Below are positions 18,048 to 27,799 of a stretch of 64,000 nucleotides of DNA, piece after piece (position 1 is the first letter of the stretch; every line of letters begins with the position of its first letter). Both the position numbers and the translations under genes were made by a program. The DNA is from Rhodohalobacter sp. SW132. GTDB lineage: Bacteria; Bacteroidota; Rhodothermia; Balneolales; Balneolaceae. The stretch is taken from the NCBI RefSeq assembly GCF_003390325.1, contig NZ_QUOK01000003.1, positions 124,001 to 188,000 of the forward strand. The letters are read 5' to 3'. The notes under the pieces were generated by a model. The model made no database searches. It was not told where the DNA came from and worked only from the letters and a program-made list of their open reading frames with translations.

Positions 18048-19004
18048 ATGGATCCACTTGTCATCACCCACAAAGTTCGCCAGAAAGCCCGTGAGCTTGG
18101 TTTTGACGGATGCGGATTTTCCCGTGCAGGAAAGCTCGACAAAGAAGCACGCCGCCTGGAGCAGTGGCTTAATGAGGGTCGTCACGGCACGATGGACTGG
18201 ATGGAAAATAATTTTGATAAACGAATTGATCCAACACGTCTTGTTCCCGGATCCAAAAGTGTTGTGAGTCTTCTGGCCAGTTATCGTTTTGAAAAAAATG
18301 AATTAGATGACAAAATTAATCCCGGACCTAAAATTGCAAAATATGCGCGTGGAAGAGATTATCATAAAACATTTAAATCGCGTCTGAAAAAACTTTTTCG
18401 CTACACCAAAGAACAGTCAGGTGGCCTTGAAGGGCGTATTTTTGTGGATTCGGCACCAGTGATGGATAAAGCCTGGGCAGAAAAATCAGGTCTTGGCTGG
18501 ATGGGGAAAAACGGAAATATGCTTAATAAAGATCTGGGCTCATGGTTCTTAATCGGTGAAATGATTGTGGACATCCCATTTGTCTATGATGCCCCTGTTG
18601 CAGAGCACTGCGGAAGCTGCACCAGGTGTATTGATGCATGCCCCACAAACGCAATTTACGAGCCGTACCGCATCGACAGTGAACGCTGCATCTCCTATCT
18701 CACCATCGAGTTAAAAGATAAAATTCCTGAATCGAAAAAAGCCGGGCTCGGGGAGTGGGCTTTCGGCTGCGATATCTGTCAGGATGTGTGCCCGTGGAAC
18801 AGGAAAGCTGACTACAGTTCTGTGGAAGATTTCACGCCGAGAGAGCAAGTATTACGGCCGCCCGAATCCAAAAACTGGAGTGAAATCACACCGGATGAAT
18901 TTGATATAGTATTTGAGGGAACACCCATTCGGCGGGCAAAACACAAATGGTTTACAAGAAACGCAAAGATTGCGGAACAGAATATCATCTCCGGTTCCGG
19001 GTAA
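18048..19004 (+). CDS. queG: Epoxyqueuosine reductase
   Basis: This 318-residue cytoplasmic iron-sulfur and cobalamin enzyme performs the last step of queuosine synthesis, reducing epoxyqueuosine to queuosine in the wobble position of tRNAs for Asp, Asn, His and Tyr. Two 4Fe-4S clusters are marked by Cys188/191/194 with Cys248 and by Cys198 with Cys214/241/244 (CGSCTRCIDACP and CDICQDVCPWN). The conserved proton donor Asp140 lies in APVMDKAW. The ATG at 18048 fits the family's N-terminus; an overlapping plus-strand frame starting at 17908 is non-coding. No other queuosine gene is adjacent. Confidence 0.95.
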   Translation: MDPLVITHKVRQKARELGFDGCGFSRAGKLDKEARRLEQWLNEGRHGTMDWMENNFDKRIDPTRLVPGSKSVVSLLASYRFEKNELDDKINPGPKIAKYARGRDYHKTFKSRLKKLFRYTKEQSGGLEGRIFVDSAPVMDKAWAEKSGLGWMGKNGNMLNKDLGSWFLIGEMIVDIPFVYDAPVAEHCGSCTRCIDACPTNAIYEPYRIDSERCISYLTIELKDKIPESKKAGLGEWAFGCDICQDVCPWNRKADYSSVEDFTPREQVLRPPESKNWSEITPDEFDIVFEGTPIRRAKHKWFTRNAKIAEQNIISGSG

Positions 19005-19103
19005 AACGAAAAGGTACACTCAAAATTTATTTTTTTTGAAACGCAACCGCCCTCCTCTTAGTTGTATGGATAACAACAAACCCAAACCAAACGAGGAAGA
19101 CGA

Positions 19104-19367
19104 ATGCTTGACAAACTTGGATATCTCGCAACAGGACTTGGACTCTCATCGATTGCTGCAAGTGTAGCCGCATGGTATAAAGAAAAAACCGATGATGAAG
19201 CAGAAAATGCTCATGCCGAACGTACCGGTATCTTTATCGGGCTTTGGCCACAAACTTTTTTCGCACTTGCAATCATCTTTTTTAAACTCCGTGAGATGGG
19301 GCATGAAAAAGATGCTGAACGTTTGATGAAACGGCTGGAAAAGAAGATCAATGAAGTTAAAAAGTGA
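19104..19367 (+). CDS. Small membrane-associated protein
   Basis: An 87-residue protein with a short hydrophobic N-terminus (about 5-24), a charged middle (KEKTDDEAENAHAERT), a hydrophobic segment (about 43-60: GLWPQTFFALAIIFF) and a basic amphipathic C-terminus. GGAAGACGA with its AGGAAG core immediately precedes ATG CTT and acts as a ribosome site. It is followed directly by an intrinsic terminator, which supports a real short gene. I recognise no family; small two-helix proteins of this type are often stress-related, but that is only a guess. Confidence 0.6.
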   Translation: MLDKLGYLATGLGLSSIAASVAAWYKEKTDDEAENAHAERTGIFIGLWPQTFFALAIIFFKLREMGHEKDAERLMKRLEKKINEVKK

Positions 19368-19383
19368 TTATTCGAAACAGCAT

Positions 19384-19412
19384 CCCGGTCTGAATATGTG
19401 ACCGGGTTTTTT
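19384..19412 (+). terminator. Intrinsic terminator
   Basis: The 7-bp stem CCCGGTC (19384-19390) and GACCGGG (19400-19406) has a 9-nt loop and is followed by TTTTTT. It ends the 19104 gene and runs up to the stop of the convergent AI-2E family gene. Confidence 0.85.
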
Positions 19413-20589
19413 ACTCATTTTCATCGGAATCGTTCTTCTCTTTCTTTCTTACCTCTCTCTTTTCCTCCAAGTCTTTACTAACCTTGTCTGAAAATGCGCT
19501 CATCTTTTCAGCAAACAGACTTTTTCGGCGCTTGTAGTCCGTTGGCACACGTCCCATTACAAAACCATACGGTTTCATAGAATCTATCTCGTCAAACACC
19601 ACTTTCAATATTGCACCGATAGGGATCATCAAGATCATGCCGATAATCCCCCAAATCTGAGCGCCGATAAAGAGCAAAAGAAGTGCTGCAAATGCATTGA
19701 TACTTACCTTGCTGCCTACAATTATAGGTGTAAAGATGTTGCTCTCCATCAGTTGAATGATATAAAATCCAAGCATGATAATCAGTGGAATAACAAGCGA
19801 ATCCATCGTAAACAGTGCGTAAAGAATTGGCAATATCGAACCGAGAAGCGGGCCAACGAATGGAATTACATTAAGCATAGCAGCAAAAACCCCGAAAAAG
19901 ATCGCATGATCCACTCCTATCACAAGGAGCATGACTGAATTCAACACAGAGAGAATCAGAATAACCAGGATGATACCGGTGAGATATCCCTGAACCACCT
20001 TCTTCACTTTTCCGATGATCGACTTTACTTTTTCGAAATCTTTCTGACTATTTTGTCCAAATACCTTCAGGATAAACTCCTCTAAAAAATCCCTGAACAG
20101 GAGTAGAAAGAACATAAATACCGGTACCAGGAATATTGATGTAAAAACGGATGCAGCACCAGCAATTCCGCGGGTTAAAACAGCGGTATTTTCCCGGAAA
20201 AATTCCTGCGTGGATTCCCGCACCAATTCAATATCTATAAGTGCCTCGATACCAAACCAGCGATACAGCAGATCCTGAGATGCTTCCAGAATTTCCGCCA
20301 GGCGTTCCCGGAATATATCTACATCTCCGGCAAATGCGGTGAGCTGCGTATAGAAAAAGAACCCGATACCCGCCACCGCAAGTACACCGGTGATTATCGC
20401 AATGGATACGGAGAGCAGCCGGGGGACTTTGTGACTCTCCATCCAGCTGCAGAAAGGCGAAAGAAGAATAGAGAAGAAAAGCGCGAATAACAGCGGTTGC
20501 AACAGTGAATTGGCCTCTATCATCGCATAGATTGTCAAAATAACTGCAGCAAGAATGTAGGTATATTTTGCAATCAGGGATGAATTCAT
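19411..20589 (-). CDS. AI-2E family transporter / permease
   Basis: The ATG at 20587-20589 gives 392 residues starting MNSSLIAKYTYIL. The frame is open to 20748, but the extra 53 residues are hydrophilic and overlap the DUF3820 gene. Seven or eight membrane helices are visible with the family's PFVGPLLGSILPILYAL and IIQLMESNIFTPIIVGSKVSI segments and a charged C-tail. Members export autoinducer-2 (TqsA) or act as Na+(Li+)/H+ antiporters, and the true substrate is unknown for most. It is 29 bp downstream of the DUF3820 gene in the same direction. Confidence 0.88.
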   Translation of the reverse strand: MNSSLIAKYTYILAAVILTIYAMIEANSLLQPLLFALFFSILLSPFCSWMESHKVPRLLSVSIAIITGVLAVAGIGFFFYTQLTAFAGDVDIFRERLAEILEASQDLLYRWFGIEALIDIELVRESTQEFFRENTAVLTRGIAGAASVFTSIFLVPVFMFFLLLFRDFLEEFILKVFGQNSQKDFEKVKSIIGKVKKVVQGYLTGIILVILILSVLNSVMLLVIGVDHAIFFGVFAAMLNVIPFVGPLLGSILPILYALFTMDSLVIPLIIMLGFYIIQLMESNIFTPIIVGSKVSINAFAALLLLFIGAQIWGIIGMILMIPIGAILKVVFDEIDSMKPYGFVMGRVPTDYKRRKSLFAEKMSAFSDKVSKDLEEKREVRKKEKNDSDENE

Positions 20590-20618
20590 AAATTGAACAG
20601 ACTTCTTCGAATTTCTGT

Positions 20619-20846
20619 TTATGGCCTTCTTTGATATTTTTTTTGAATCGGACGAATTAAATCTTCTAATCCGTTTGTCTTGATTTCGTACATCGTTGCC
20701 AGGTACTGGCCAAGCTTCCCCCCCGGAAATCCTTGTCTCTGGAACCATTCAAGATAATGTACCGGAAGGTCGGTTACATATCGGCCTTCATACTGCCCGA
20801 ACGGCATTCGAAATTGCACCATGTGTATCAAAAAATCGCGTTCCAT
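20619..20846 (-). CDS. DUF3820 family protein
   Basis: A 75-residue cytoplasmic protein with the family's hallmark blocks MPFGQYEGRYVTDLPVHYL, WFQRQGFPGGKLGQYL and MYEIKTNGLEDLIRP. The family is small and widespread, and some members have been described as quorum-sensing-regulated virulence factors. Its biochemical role is not known. The length is normal and the gene is complete. It lies between the AI-2E family permease gene (29 bp downstream) and the GlsB/YeaQ gene (54 bp upstream) in the same direction, so a small operon is likely. Confidence 0.85.
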   Translation of the reverse strand: MERDFLIHMVQFRMPFGQYEGRYVTDLPVHYLEWFQRQGFPGGKLGQYLATMYEIKTNGLEDLIRPIQKKYQRRP

Positions 20847-20900
20847 TTAATATTCATTTCTCCGGCTTTGCATTTTTTAATGTATAAAATCCCATTATCA

Positions 20901-21182
20901 TCAGCGCCGCGGAGGACGGCGTGTAAACAGACCGACGATCGCAACAAAAACAACGGCCCCGATGATCGACCATATAATCGGAAACTCATTCCCACCGATG
21001 GTTACACTAAACAGTTCCGGCACATTTAACTGAGCGCTGATCCACGAGCCGAGTAACGCTCCCACAAATCCAAGTACAATTGAAACGAGACACCCTCCCC
21101 TGGTGTAGCCGGCAATGGATTGTCCGATGGAACCGCAAATTCCCGCAATCAGTAGTAAGAGTAAAAATTCTAAAATGGTCAT
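20901..21182 (-). CDS. GlsB/YeaQ/YmgE family stress membrane protein
   Basis: This 93-residue protein has three membrane helices (about 3-22, 28-48, 65-86). The glycine-rich pattern IAGICGSIGQSIAG and GGCLVSIVLGFVGALLGSWI is that of the transglycosylase-associated (GlsB/YeaQ/YmgE) family. Members are induced by general stress in several bacteria; no enzyme activity is established. A short basic tail (RRPPRR) ends the protein. It leads the probable operon with DUF3820 and AI-2E family genes, and is 51 bp downstream of ggt on the same strand. Confidence 0.88.
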   Translation of the reverse strand: MTILEFLLLLLIAGICGSIGQSIAGYTRGGCLVSIVLGFVGALLGSWISAQLNVPELFSVTIGGNEFPIIWSIIGAVVFVAIVGLFTRRPPRR

Positions 21183-21233
21183 TATATTACTTTCTGTTTG
21201 ATATTGATTTTATCTGTAGATCGAACGAAAACA

Positions 21234-23057
21234 TCAGTTGCCCATCACCACGCCTTCACGCCGTGGATCCGCACCGCCGAAAAATCCGTCTTCCGTTTTT
21301 TGTATGGCTTGAATTCCGCTGGTTTGATCACGCGTTGATATTTCATGTCCCAGTTCTTCAAGTGTTGAAATTAGAGATTCCGGCCAGCGATCCTGTTCAA
21401 GCACAGACGGACCGTTGAAATTTGCGAAGTTTGGCAGATTGATCGCATCCTGGGCGTTCAGGTTCCAATCAAGCATTCCAATAATCGCTTTTGCCGTGTA
21501 ATGAATAATTGCCGCTCCGCCGGGTGATCCCACGCTGGCCACAAAATCCCCTGTATCTGCATCAAAAATCAGTGTTGGGGTCATACTTGATCTCGGCTGT
21601 TTATCCGCTTCAACACGGTTCGCCATCGGTCTGCCTTGTTCATCATAGGGTGCACGGGAAAAATCGGTCAGCTCATTGTTCAGGTGAAATCCGCCCGGCA
21701 ACCCGGTACCGCCGTCTGACATTATTCGGCTGCCGAACCCATTTTCAATGGTTGTTGTCATCGATACCGCCTGTCCAAATCGGTCCACGATACTGATATG
21801 GCTGGTTCCCATCTCAGGTTGTTCCGGCTGAATACCGAACATTGTTGTAGATTCTGAAGGATCACCGGGTTCGGCTTCTCCCATACTTGTTTCACCGATT
21901 AATTCGGATCGTTCAGTCAGGTAGTTGGTATTCAGCAGACTCTGCCAGTCACCAGCGGGAGCTTCAACAAATTCAGCGTCACCGATGTAAAGTGCCCGGT
22001 CTGCAAACGCCAGTTTTGCAGCTTCCAGGTAAAGATGCATCCACTCTGCTGTTGGCAGCGAATCCCGAAACGCTTCGAACGGCTCCCGGTTTTCAATCAC
22101 TTCCAGGATGCCAAGCATCTGCATTACCGCAATGTGTCCGGATGATGGCGGCGGCATCCCGCATAATCTGTACGCCTTCCATTCATTGCACATCGCATCA
22201 ACCTCAAAATTTCTATCCGGGTACCGGAGAACATCCTCCACAGTCATCGTCCCGGGCCGCTCATGCGAGCGTATTTGTTCAACCATGGATTCCGCTACGG
22301 TCTCATTGTAAAAAGCGGGTGTTCCCTCGGATGCAACATTGCGCAGGATTTCTGCAAGTGCCGGGTTTTGGAGGTTATACCCAACCGGGTGAGGATCTCC
22401 ATTTTCATCATAATAAAGTTCAGCGGCGATTGAATCTTCACGAAGCGTCTCATCTGCTTCCAGCAAACCAAATAAGCGGGGACTGATGTTAAATCCTTCC
22501 TCGGCAAGAGTAATTGCGGGAGTAAACAGCTCCTCCCAGTCGAGCCTGCCGTGCTGTTGGTGCGCTTCTGCCAGCATCGCAATCGTTCCCGGTACTCCCA
22601 CTGATAACCCGCTTCGAACCGATTCGCGATATGGAAGGGGTTCACCTGTTTCATCCAGGAAAAGATCCGGGCCTGCGCCGGATGGTGCAGTTTCCCGGCC
22701 GTTGTAGGCCCTGGTGTTTCCATCATCGAAAGTGATCAAAAATGCACCCCCGCCGATTCCGCTGCTTTGCGGTTCAACGAGTGTTAAAACCATTTGAACC
22801 GCAATGGCCGCATCCACAGCAGAACCGCCAGCTTGCAGGATTTGATACCCGGCATCCGTAGCCAGCGGATTGGCTGCCGCAACGGCAAACTCAGACGTTG
22901 CCCAGCCGGGTTTTTCCGTATACCCCGTCGCTAATTCAGGTTGCTGCGGAATCACATATTGAACGTCCTGTTCTGGCTGATCACCGTCACATCCTGTTCC
23001 AATAAATACAAAAAATAGCAGAAGAGAGAGTACACCGGTTATTCGGTTTGATAGCAT
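21234..23057 (-). CDS. ggt: Gamma-glutamyltransferase (lipoprotein)
   Basis: The ATG at 23055-23057 gives 607 residues with lipobox IGTGC (Cys23); the longer frame to 23141 adds only a hydrophilic leader. This is an N-terminal nucleophile hydrolase made as a proenzyme that cleaves itself before a threonine, here Thr in EMGTSHISIVD. The acceptor pocket block GGTGLPGGFHLNNELTDFS and the large-subunit block SSGIGGGAFLITF are both present. In the periplasm it hydrolyses glutathione and gamma-glutamyl peptides, or transfers the glutamyl group. With the S9, M28 and S41 enzymes it suggests reliance on peptide nitrogen. The lipid anchor is unusual compared with soluble E. coli GGT. Confidence 0.93.
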   Translation of the reverse strand: MLSNRITGVLSLLLFFVFIGTGCDGDQPEQDVQYVIPQQPELATGYTEKPGWATSEFAVAAANPLATDAGYQILQAGGSAVDAAIAVQMVLTLVEPQSSGIGGGAFLITFDDGNTRAYNGRETAPSGAGPDLFLDETGEPLPYRESVRSGLSVGVPGTIAMLAEAHQQHGRLDWEELFTPAITLAEEGFNISPRLFGLLEADETLREDSIAAELYYDENGDPHPVGYNLQNPALAEILRNVASEGTPAFYNETVAESMVEQIRSHERPGTMTVEDVLRYPDRNFEVDAMCNEWKAYRLCGMPPPSSGHIAVMQMLGILEVIENREPFEAFRDSLPTAEWMHLYLEAAKLAFADRALYIGDAEFVEAPAGDWQSLLNTNYLTERSELIGETSMGEAEPGDPSESTTMFGIQPEQPEMGTSHISIVDRFGQAVSMTTTIENGFGSRIMSDGGTGLPGGFHLNNELTDFSRAPYDEQGRPMANRVEADKQPRSSMTPTLIFDADTGDFVASVGSPGGAAIIHYTAKAIIGMLDWNLNAQDAINLPNFANFNGPSVLEQDRWPESLISTLEELGHEISTRDQTSGIQAIQKTEDGFFGGADPRREGVVMGN

Positions 23058-23299
23058 ATAATTAAATCTGGTAATTAATAATTTGACTGGACGAAATTTA
23101 GCAAAGAGTGAACTGCAGTCACTTTCCTTTATTACTGTCATCGAAAAACAAAATACATGTTCGGCAACAGTTTGTCAGTTTTTTTTAAAGTTTCATCAAG
23201 CCTCATTTTGCCGGTTACAAACGATTACAAAAATTCGTCTTTCATTTTAGCTGTGTGTCACTATTTTGTACCCTCAAACTTTAACTAAATTATAGCATA

Positions 23300-24856
23300 T
23301 TGAAAGTACGTTATCTGATACTATCCCTGTTCCTGATCGCAAGTTTCAATCTGGCAGTGGCCCAATCAACGGATACCGATTCCGTAGTAGAGCAGATTGT
23401 AAACCAGGTGGAGGAAAATTCCCATCTTGAAGAACTTGCTCACCATTTGCTTGACGTAATCGGCCCGCGGCTGGTTGGAACTCCTCAACAGCAACATGCA
23501 CATGACTGGGCAGTTGAAAAGTTCGCTGAATGGGGAATTGAAGCCCGTAATGAGCAGTATGGTGAGTGGCGCGGCTGGGAACGCGGCATCACTCATGTTG
23601 ATATGGTTTATCCCCGCGTAGTTTCCCTCGAAGCGATGCAATTGGCATGGAGCCCGTCAACTCCTGCAGAAGGAGTTACCGCCGGACTGGTAATCATTCC
23701 TGAAGTTGAAGACCGCAGTGAGTTTGAGGATTGGCTGCCAAATGTGGAAGGCAAATTTGTGATGATCTCTATGCATCAGCCGACCGGGCGCCCCGGCTAT
23801 AATTGGGATGAATGGGCTACTGAAGAGTCTAAAGAAGCGATGCAGCAAACCATTGCTGAAAATACAAGAAACTGGCGCAGCCGCATGCAGAATACCGGCC
23901 TGAATACCCGGTCATACATTGAAGCCCTGGAAGAAGCAGGCGCTGCAGGTATTGTAATTTCAAACTGGTCACAAGGGTTTGGTACCAACCGGATTTTTGG
24001 CGCAAATACGTCAGAAATTCCAACAATCGATGTTCTGCTTGAAGATTACGGAATGCTCTACCGCCTTGTTGAAAACGGACATGAACCTGAAATCAGGGTT
24101 CGGACAGAATCTGAAGATCTGGGGATGGTTCCAACATTTAACACCATCGCAGAAATTCCGGGAACTGAAAAGCCTGACGAATATATTATTCTATCCGCCC
24201 ACTACGACTCATGGGACGGCGGAACCGGTGCGACAGATAACGGTACTGGATCTATCACAATGATGGAAGTGGCAAGAATTCTGAGTGAAGTTTACCCGAA
24301 TCCCAAGCGCACCATACTGGTTGGTCTATGGGGTGGTGAAGAGCAGGGCCTGAACGGATCACGGGCATTTGTTGAAGATAACCCGGAAATCGTTGACGGA
24401 GTGCAGGCGCTTTTCAACCAGGATAACGGAACCGGGCGTGTAGTGAGCATTCAGGGTGAGGGATTTATTCATTCATATGAATATTTCACGCGATGGCTTT
24501 CCGCCGTGCCATCAGGCGTTACGGATCACATTGAAACCAATTTTCCCGGAATGCCAAGCGGAGGCGGCACTGACCACGCTTCGTTTGTAGCGGCCGGAGC
24601 TCCTGCATTTATGATGCGATCCCTGAGCTGGGACTACTGGAACTACACATGGCACACCAACCGCGACACCTACGATAAAATTGTGTTTGATGATGTGAAA
24701 AACAACGTAAAGCTGATCGCGACACTGGCTTACATGGCGAGTGAAGATCCGGAAACATTTGACCGCGAACGCCGTGTGATGCCGATCGATCCGCGAACCG
24801 GTGAACAGCGTGAGTGGCCTCAACAGCGATCTCCCAACCGAAGCGGCGGGAATTAA
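23300..24856 (+). CDS. M28 family zinc peptidase with PA domain
   Basis: The start is TTG at 23300: it is the only usable start after an in-frame TAA at 23282-23284, and it opens a clean signal peptide ending in AVAQ. The protein is 518 residues, secreted. A protease-associated insert (about 100-265) precedes or interrupts the M28 aminopeptidase/carboxypeptidase core. Zinc-site motifs are visible: LSAHYDSWDGGTGATDNGTG (His and bridging Asp), GGEEQGLNGSR (catalytic Glu and ligand Glu), FNQDNGTGR (Asp) and WHTNRDTYD (His). Typical products are free amino acids from peptide ends. It ends at a bidirectional terminator shared with the beta-barrel protein gene. Confidence 0.92.
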   Translation: MKVRYLILSLFLIASFNLAVAQSTDTDSVVEQIVNQVEENSHLEELAHHLLDVIGPRLVGTPQQQHAHDWAVEKFAEWGIEARNEQYGEWRGWERGITHVDMVYPRVVSLEAMQLAWSPSTPAEGVTAGLVIIPEVEDRSEFEDWLPNVEGKFVMISMHQPTGRPGYNWDEWATEESKEAMQQTIAENTRNWRSRMQNTGLNTRSYIEALEEAGAAGIVISNWSQGFGTNRIFGANTSEIPTIDVLLEDYGMLYRLVENGHEPEIRVRTESEDLGMVPTFNTIAEIPGTEKPDEYIILSAHYDSWDGGTGATDNGTGSITMMEVARILSEVYPNPKRTILVGLWGGEEQGLNGSRAFVEDNPEIVDGVQALFNQDNGTGRVVSIQGEGFIHSYEYFTRWLSAVPSGVTDHIETNFPGMPSGGGTDHASFVAAGAPAFMMRSLSWDYWNYTWHTNRDTYDKIVFDDVKNNVKLIATLAYMASEDPETFDRERRVMPIDPRTGEQREWPQQRSPNRSGGN

Positions 24857-24891
24857 TGTAGTCTTTCTCCAGAGTTGAATAACTATCTGAC

Positions 24892-24933
24892 AAAAGAGCG
24901 GAACCTGTGTTCTCACCTGTCTTCCGCTCTTTT
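24892..24933. terminator. Bidirectional intrinsic terminator
   Basis: An 11-bp perfect stem (AAAAGAGCGGA at 24892-24902, TCCGCTCTTTT at 24923-24933) with a 20-nt loop lies between the convergent M28 peptidase and beta-barrel genes, 36 and 76 bp from their stops. Confidence 0.88.
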
Positions 24934-25008
24934 ACATCATCCATTTTTTGTAAGTTCCAAGCTAATCAAAGCTTCTTTCTGAACAATATATACCAAATCA
25001 AGAATAGT

Positions 25009-25665
25009 TTAGAAGTATGCTGAGATTCCTAAGCGAACACCACTGCTTCTTAAACTAAGATCCCAGGTTTCAATCTTATTCAGGTCGTCAAATCTCTCCG
25101 ACTCTTCAAACGAATACCCGACTCTCAAAAAAGCTCCATACTCGGCATGCAGACTCATCGAACGGTGAAAAAACCATTCCACTCCCGTTAACCCAAGAGC
25201 AGCTACACCAAAATATTTCCTTGTTAATTCTGTTTCATTGTCATTATTCCCACTCTTTTGAGTTCTAATATCTGCATCAATGCCTGGACCAAATCCATAA
25301 AAGAATTTTATATCAGAATCAGGATCAGTATATCTCAAAAAGGATACATCTATACTTGTAGAAAATAGTATAGAATCCAGATCCAAATCATTATCATCCT
25401 GTTTCCTTGTCGTTGTTCTGTATTCGTTCCTAAAACTCAACCCAACTCTAACAGCACGGGTATCGGAACTGTGCCTTTTGTAGGAAAAAGCGGAACCCGT
25501 AAACGAGCTCAAATTAAAATTGTCTGTAATCTGGAATTGCAGGGCTTTTGAATTCTCCTCCAGAGAATGTGTTCGATCTTCTTCAGCCTGGCCAAAGGCA
25601 TTTGAAACCGTAAAACATAAAAAAACAATTGTAATAACCGGAAAGCATACGTAATTATTTCTCAT
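25009..25665 (-). CDS. Outer-membrane beta-barrel protein
   Basis: A 218-residue protein with signal peptide (ending AFGQ, about residue 26) and alternating-hydrophobicity strands separated by charged turns (FRNEYRTTTRKQDDND, DADIRTQKSGNNDNET), finishing with Phe (GVRLGISAYF), the C-terminal signature recognised by the BAM machinery. The size suggests a small barrel of about eight to ten strands. No named family is evident. It is monocistronic and has 205 bp of AT-rich sequence upstream containing no clear motif. Confidence 0.75.
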   Translation of the reverse strand: MRNNYVCFPVITIVFLCFTVSNAFGQAEEDRTHSLEENSKALQFQITDNFNLSSFTGSAFSYKRHSSDTRAVRVGLSFRNEYRTTTRKQDDNDLDLDSILFSTSIDVSFLRYTDPDSDIKFFYGFGPGIDADIRTQKSGNNDNETELTRKYFGVAALGLTGVEWFFHRSMSLHAEYGAFLRVGYSFEESERFDDLNKIETWDLSLRSSGVRLGISAYF

Positions 25666-25870
25666 AAGTAATAGTGGTTAGTTTTATCTCTATTTTTAAT
25701 GCTGTTTCTAAATTAGCACAAAGAGATATACAAATAATAGCATGATCATGTGAAGTGAAGAAAACCGCATGAAGTTCAGAAAAATAGCTTTCCTATTCAG
25801 TCAAATGCTGAAAAGATACCTATCAAGATCTGGCGTTTGATTGATAATACTTATGATTGGAAATACTTAT

Positions 25871-27625
25871 TTATTCATCCTCCACAGTAAACCCGCCTCT
25901 GAACTGCAGTGCCTCCAGCCCGGCGGAGAGATATACCATCGGAGCGTTCCAGTTGATCGCAATTTCATTGGCGGCGTAGGAGCACCAGTCGTCTATAAAT
26001 GATTTGGCGGGCAGATCCGATGGATATTCGCACTCATCCTGCTGACCGGGATTGGGTCCCCCTGATAACAGTCCCGGAACCGGATCTATATTCGCTCTTG
26101 CATCCGAAGGCCGATGGTGAATATATAGCGGTGTTTTGTGGCCGTGGCCGGTCAGAAAAGAGAACCCGGTAGCATTTCTTCCAAGAAGATAATCGAGGTT
26201 CGAGTGCGCATATTTCAGATAGGTTGTGTCGTCTGTGTGCAGAAATGCCTGGATCAGCGCCATCCCCTGGTTGGCAGCAACACCGGAACTTCCCCACGTA
26301 TAATTGCTTTCATCGCGGTCCATTACGGTTCGGTATCCGGTCTCTGAAACACCATCCATCAGCCGGTTGGCAAGATCGATGACTAAATCCCGCGCGTCGG
26401 ATGCAATCCCGGAGTCTATATTTTCAGAATGACGAGCAAGAGTATAATACGCCATCGTTTGAACACTTCGCCAGGTTGGAACCGATGCTTCATCAGATGG
26501 AAAGAGATCCACTTCATCGAGATAGTCGCGGTTGCCGGTTGTGATATAAAGCTCAGCTGCTGCCCATGCGAACTCATCTGAAGCATCATTGTCGCCATAC
26601 GCCCCGGTGAGAATATCGGGATTAAACCGCTCGTTCATCTCATTTTGATTGTAGAGTTTTTCGGGATTATCAAGCGCCCACTGCCATGCCGATTCCGCGG
26701 CAGAAAGAGTTGAATCCGCCAGGCCCGGAACCACATTTTCATAGTTCTGAAAAATTCGTGATGCCTGAGCCATTACTGCGGCAAAATTCAGCGTTCCGGT
26801 TACGCTTTTTTGAATCACATAGCGCGTGCCTTTCGCTTCAGCCGGCATCACGCGGCCTTCAAAATTCGCGGTTGTGAGTTTGTGGTAAACTCCGCCATCA
26901 TGCGGATCCTGAATATCCATAAACCAGCGCAGATTCCACAATAGCTCATTCAGAAGATCCGGCAACCCATTTCCGGTTTCCGGAATATTGATGTCAAAAT
27001 CCCGTATATATTCCGGAAAATCTTCATACAGGGAAAACAGAGTTCCCATCGTAATACCTGAGTTTACCGCGTATTTGTTGTAATCTCCCGCATCATACCA
27101 TCCCCTGGGCGCAGAAATAACAGAATTAGCAGGGCGTTCAGGTGATGCAGCTGATGGATGTATCACCACGAGCGTATCCGGGTGTCCGGCAGGCCGCGCC
27201 CATTTCCCGCCATATTCATACGGAATTCCGGCAGAAACCCGCTGATGATAAAATCCTTTCAGGCTCGCTTTTGCCGCATCCTCATATACCCTGGGTGCAA
27301 CCGTAAACGGGTAGGAATAACCAAGCTTGGTAATCCACAAAATATAATTTCCCGGCTCGGTCATATCAGTAAAATCCGCAACACGCACACGTTCACCGGA
27401 ATTGGGTGCCTCCCGAATTGTGCTGAGCTGACCTGTGTAGAGTGTATCGGAAAAATCAGGTGTGAGAATGTAGAAATAATCCGGTTCTCCTTCAGTTACC
27501 ACCGCGATTTTTGGGGATTCCGGGTAGAATCCAACCTGGTTCAGATGAATCGATTCAGAAAGACGCTGGGCGTCGGCATGGCTGATTGTGATAAGGAATA
27601 GAATTGCACTGATAAAGTATTTCAT
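25871..27625 (-). CDS. Glycoside hydrolase family 9 enzyme
   Basis: A 584-residue secreted enzyme: signal peptide (about 1-19, ADAQ), an N-terminal cellulase Ig-like domain (about 25-110: LNQVGFYPESPKIAVV) and an (alpha/alpha)6 barrel. Catalytic features are visible: GWYDAGDYNKYAVNSG carries the two Asp residues that activate water, TGHGHKTPLYIHHRPS is the His-containing substrate loop, and NEIAINWNAPMVYL holds the acid Glu. GH9 enzymes cut beta-1,4 glucans (endoglucanase, cellobiosidase) or related glucosides. It is transcribed alone; no carbohydrate-uptake genes flank it, although kdgK at 32.3 kb also points to polysaccharide use. Confidence 0.92.
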   Translation of the reverse strand: MKYFISAILFLITISHADAQRLSESIHLNQVGFYPESPKIAVVTEGEPDYFYILTPDFSDTLYTGQLSTIREAPNSGERVRVADFTDMTEPGNYILWITKLGYSYPFTVAPRVYEDAAKASLKGFYHQRVSAGIPYEYGGKWARPAGHPDTLVVIHPSAASPERPANSVISAPRGWYDAGDYNKYAVNSGITMGTLFSLYEDFPEYIRDFDINIPETGNGLPDLLNELLWNLRWFMDIQDPHDGGVYHKLTTANFEGRVMPAEAKGTRYVIQKSVTGTLNFAAVMAQASRIFQNYENVVPGLADSTLSAAESAWQWALDNPEKLYNQNEMNERFNPDILTGAYGDNDASDEFAWAAAELYITTGNRDYLDEVDLFPSDEASVPTWRSVQTMAYYTLARHSENIDSGIASDARDLVIDLANRLMDGVSETGYRTVMDRDESNYTWGSSGVAANQGMALIQAFLHTDDTTYLKYAHSNLDYLLGRNATGFSFLTGHGHKTPLYIHHRPSDARANIDPVPGLLSGGPNPGQQDECEYPSDLPAKSFIDDWCSYAANEIAINWNAPMVYLSAGLEALQFRGGFTVEDE

Positions 27626-27799
27626 AACCGAAAACCTGTTTTACGTGAATGGTAGTTTCATGGATAGAAATCTGCCCCTTCTGATTCCACCCGGTTGGTT
27701 TCGGTAGTATACTTGCCGAGAGCGACTTAATCAAATTGTTTTATTAACTGTCTTTATTATGGATTGGATTTTAAAACTAATTCGTATTTGAAAGTCAGA

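Noticed and set aside
18913-19167. 84-codon plus-strand ORF
   Set aside because: It overlaps the end of queG and the start of the 19104 gene out of frame; the 19104 frame has a ribosome site and a terminator.
21887-22486. 199-codon ORF opposite ggt
   Set aside because: A shadow of ggt; no independent features.
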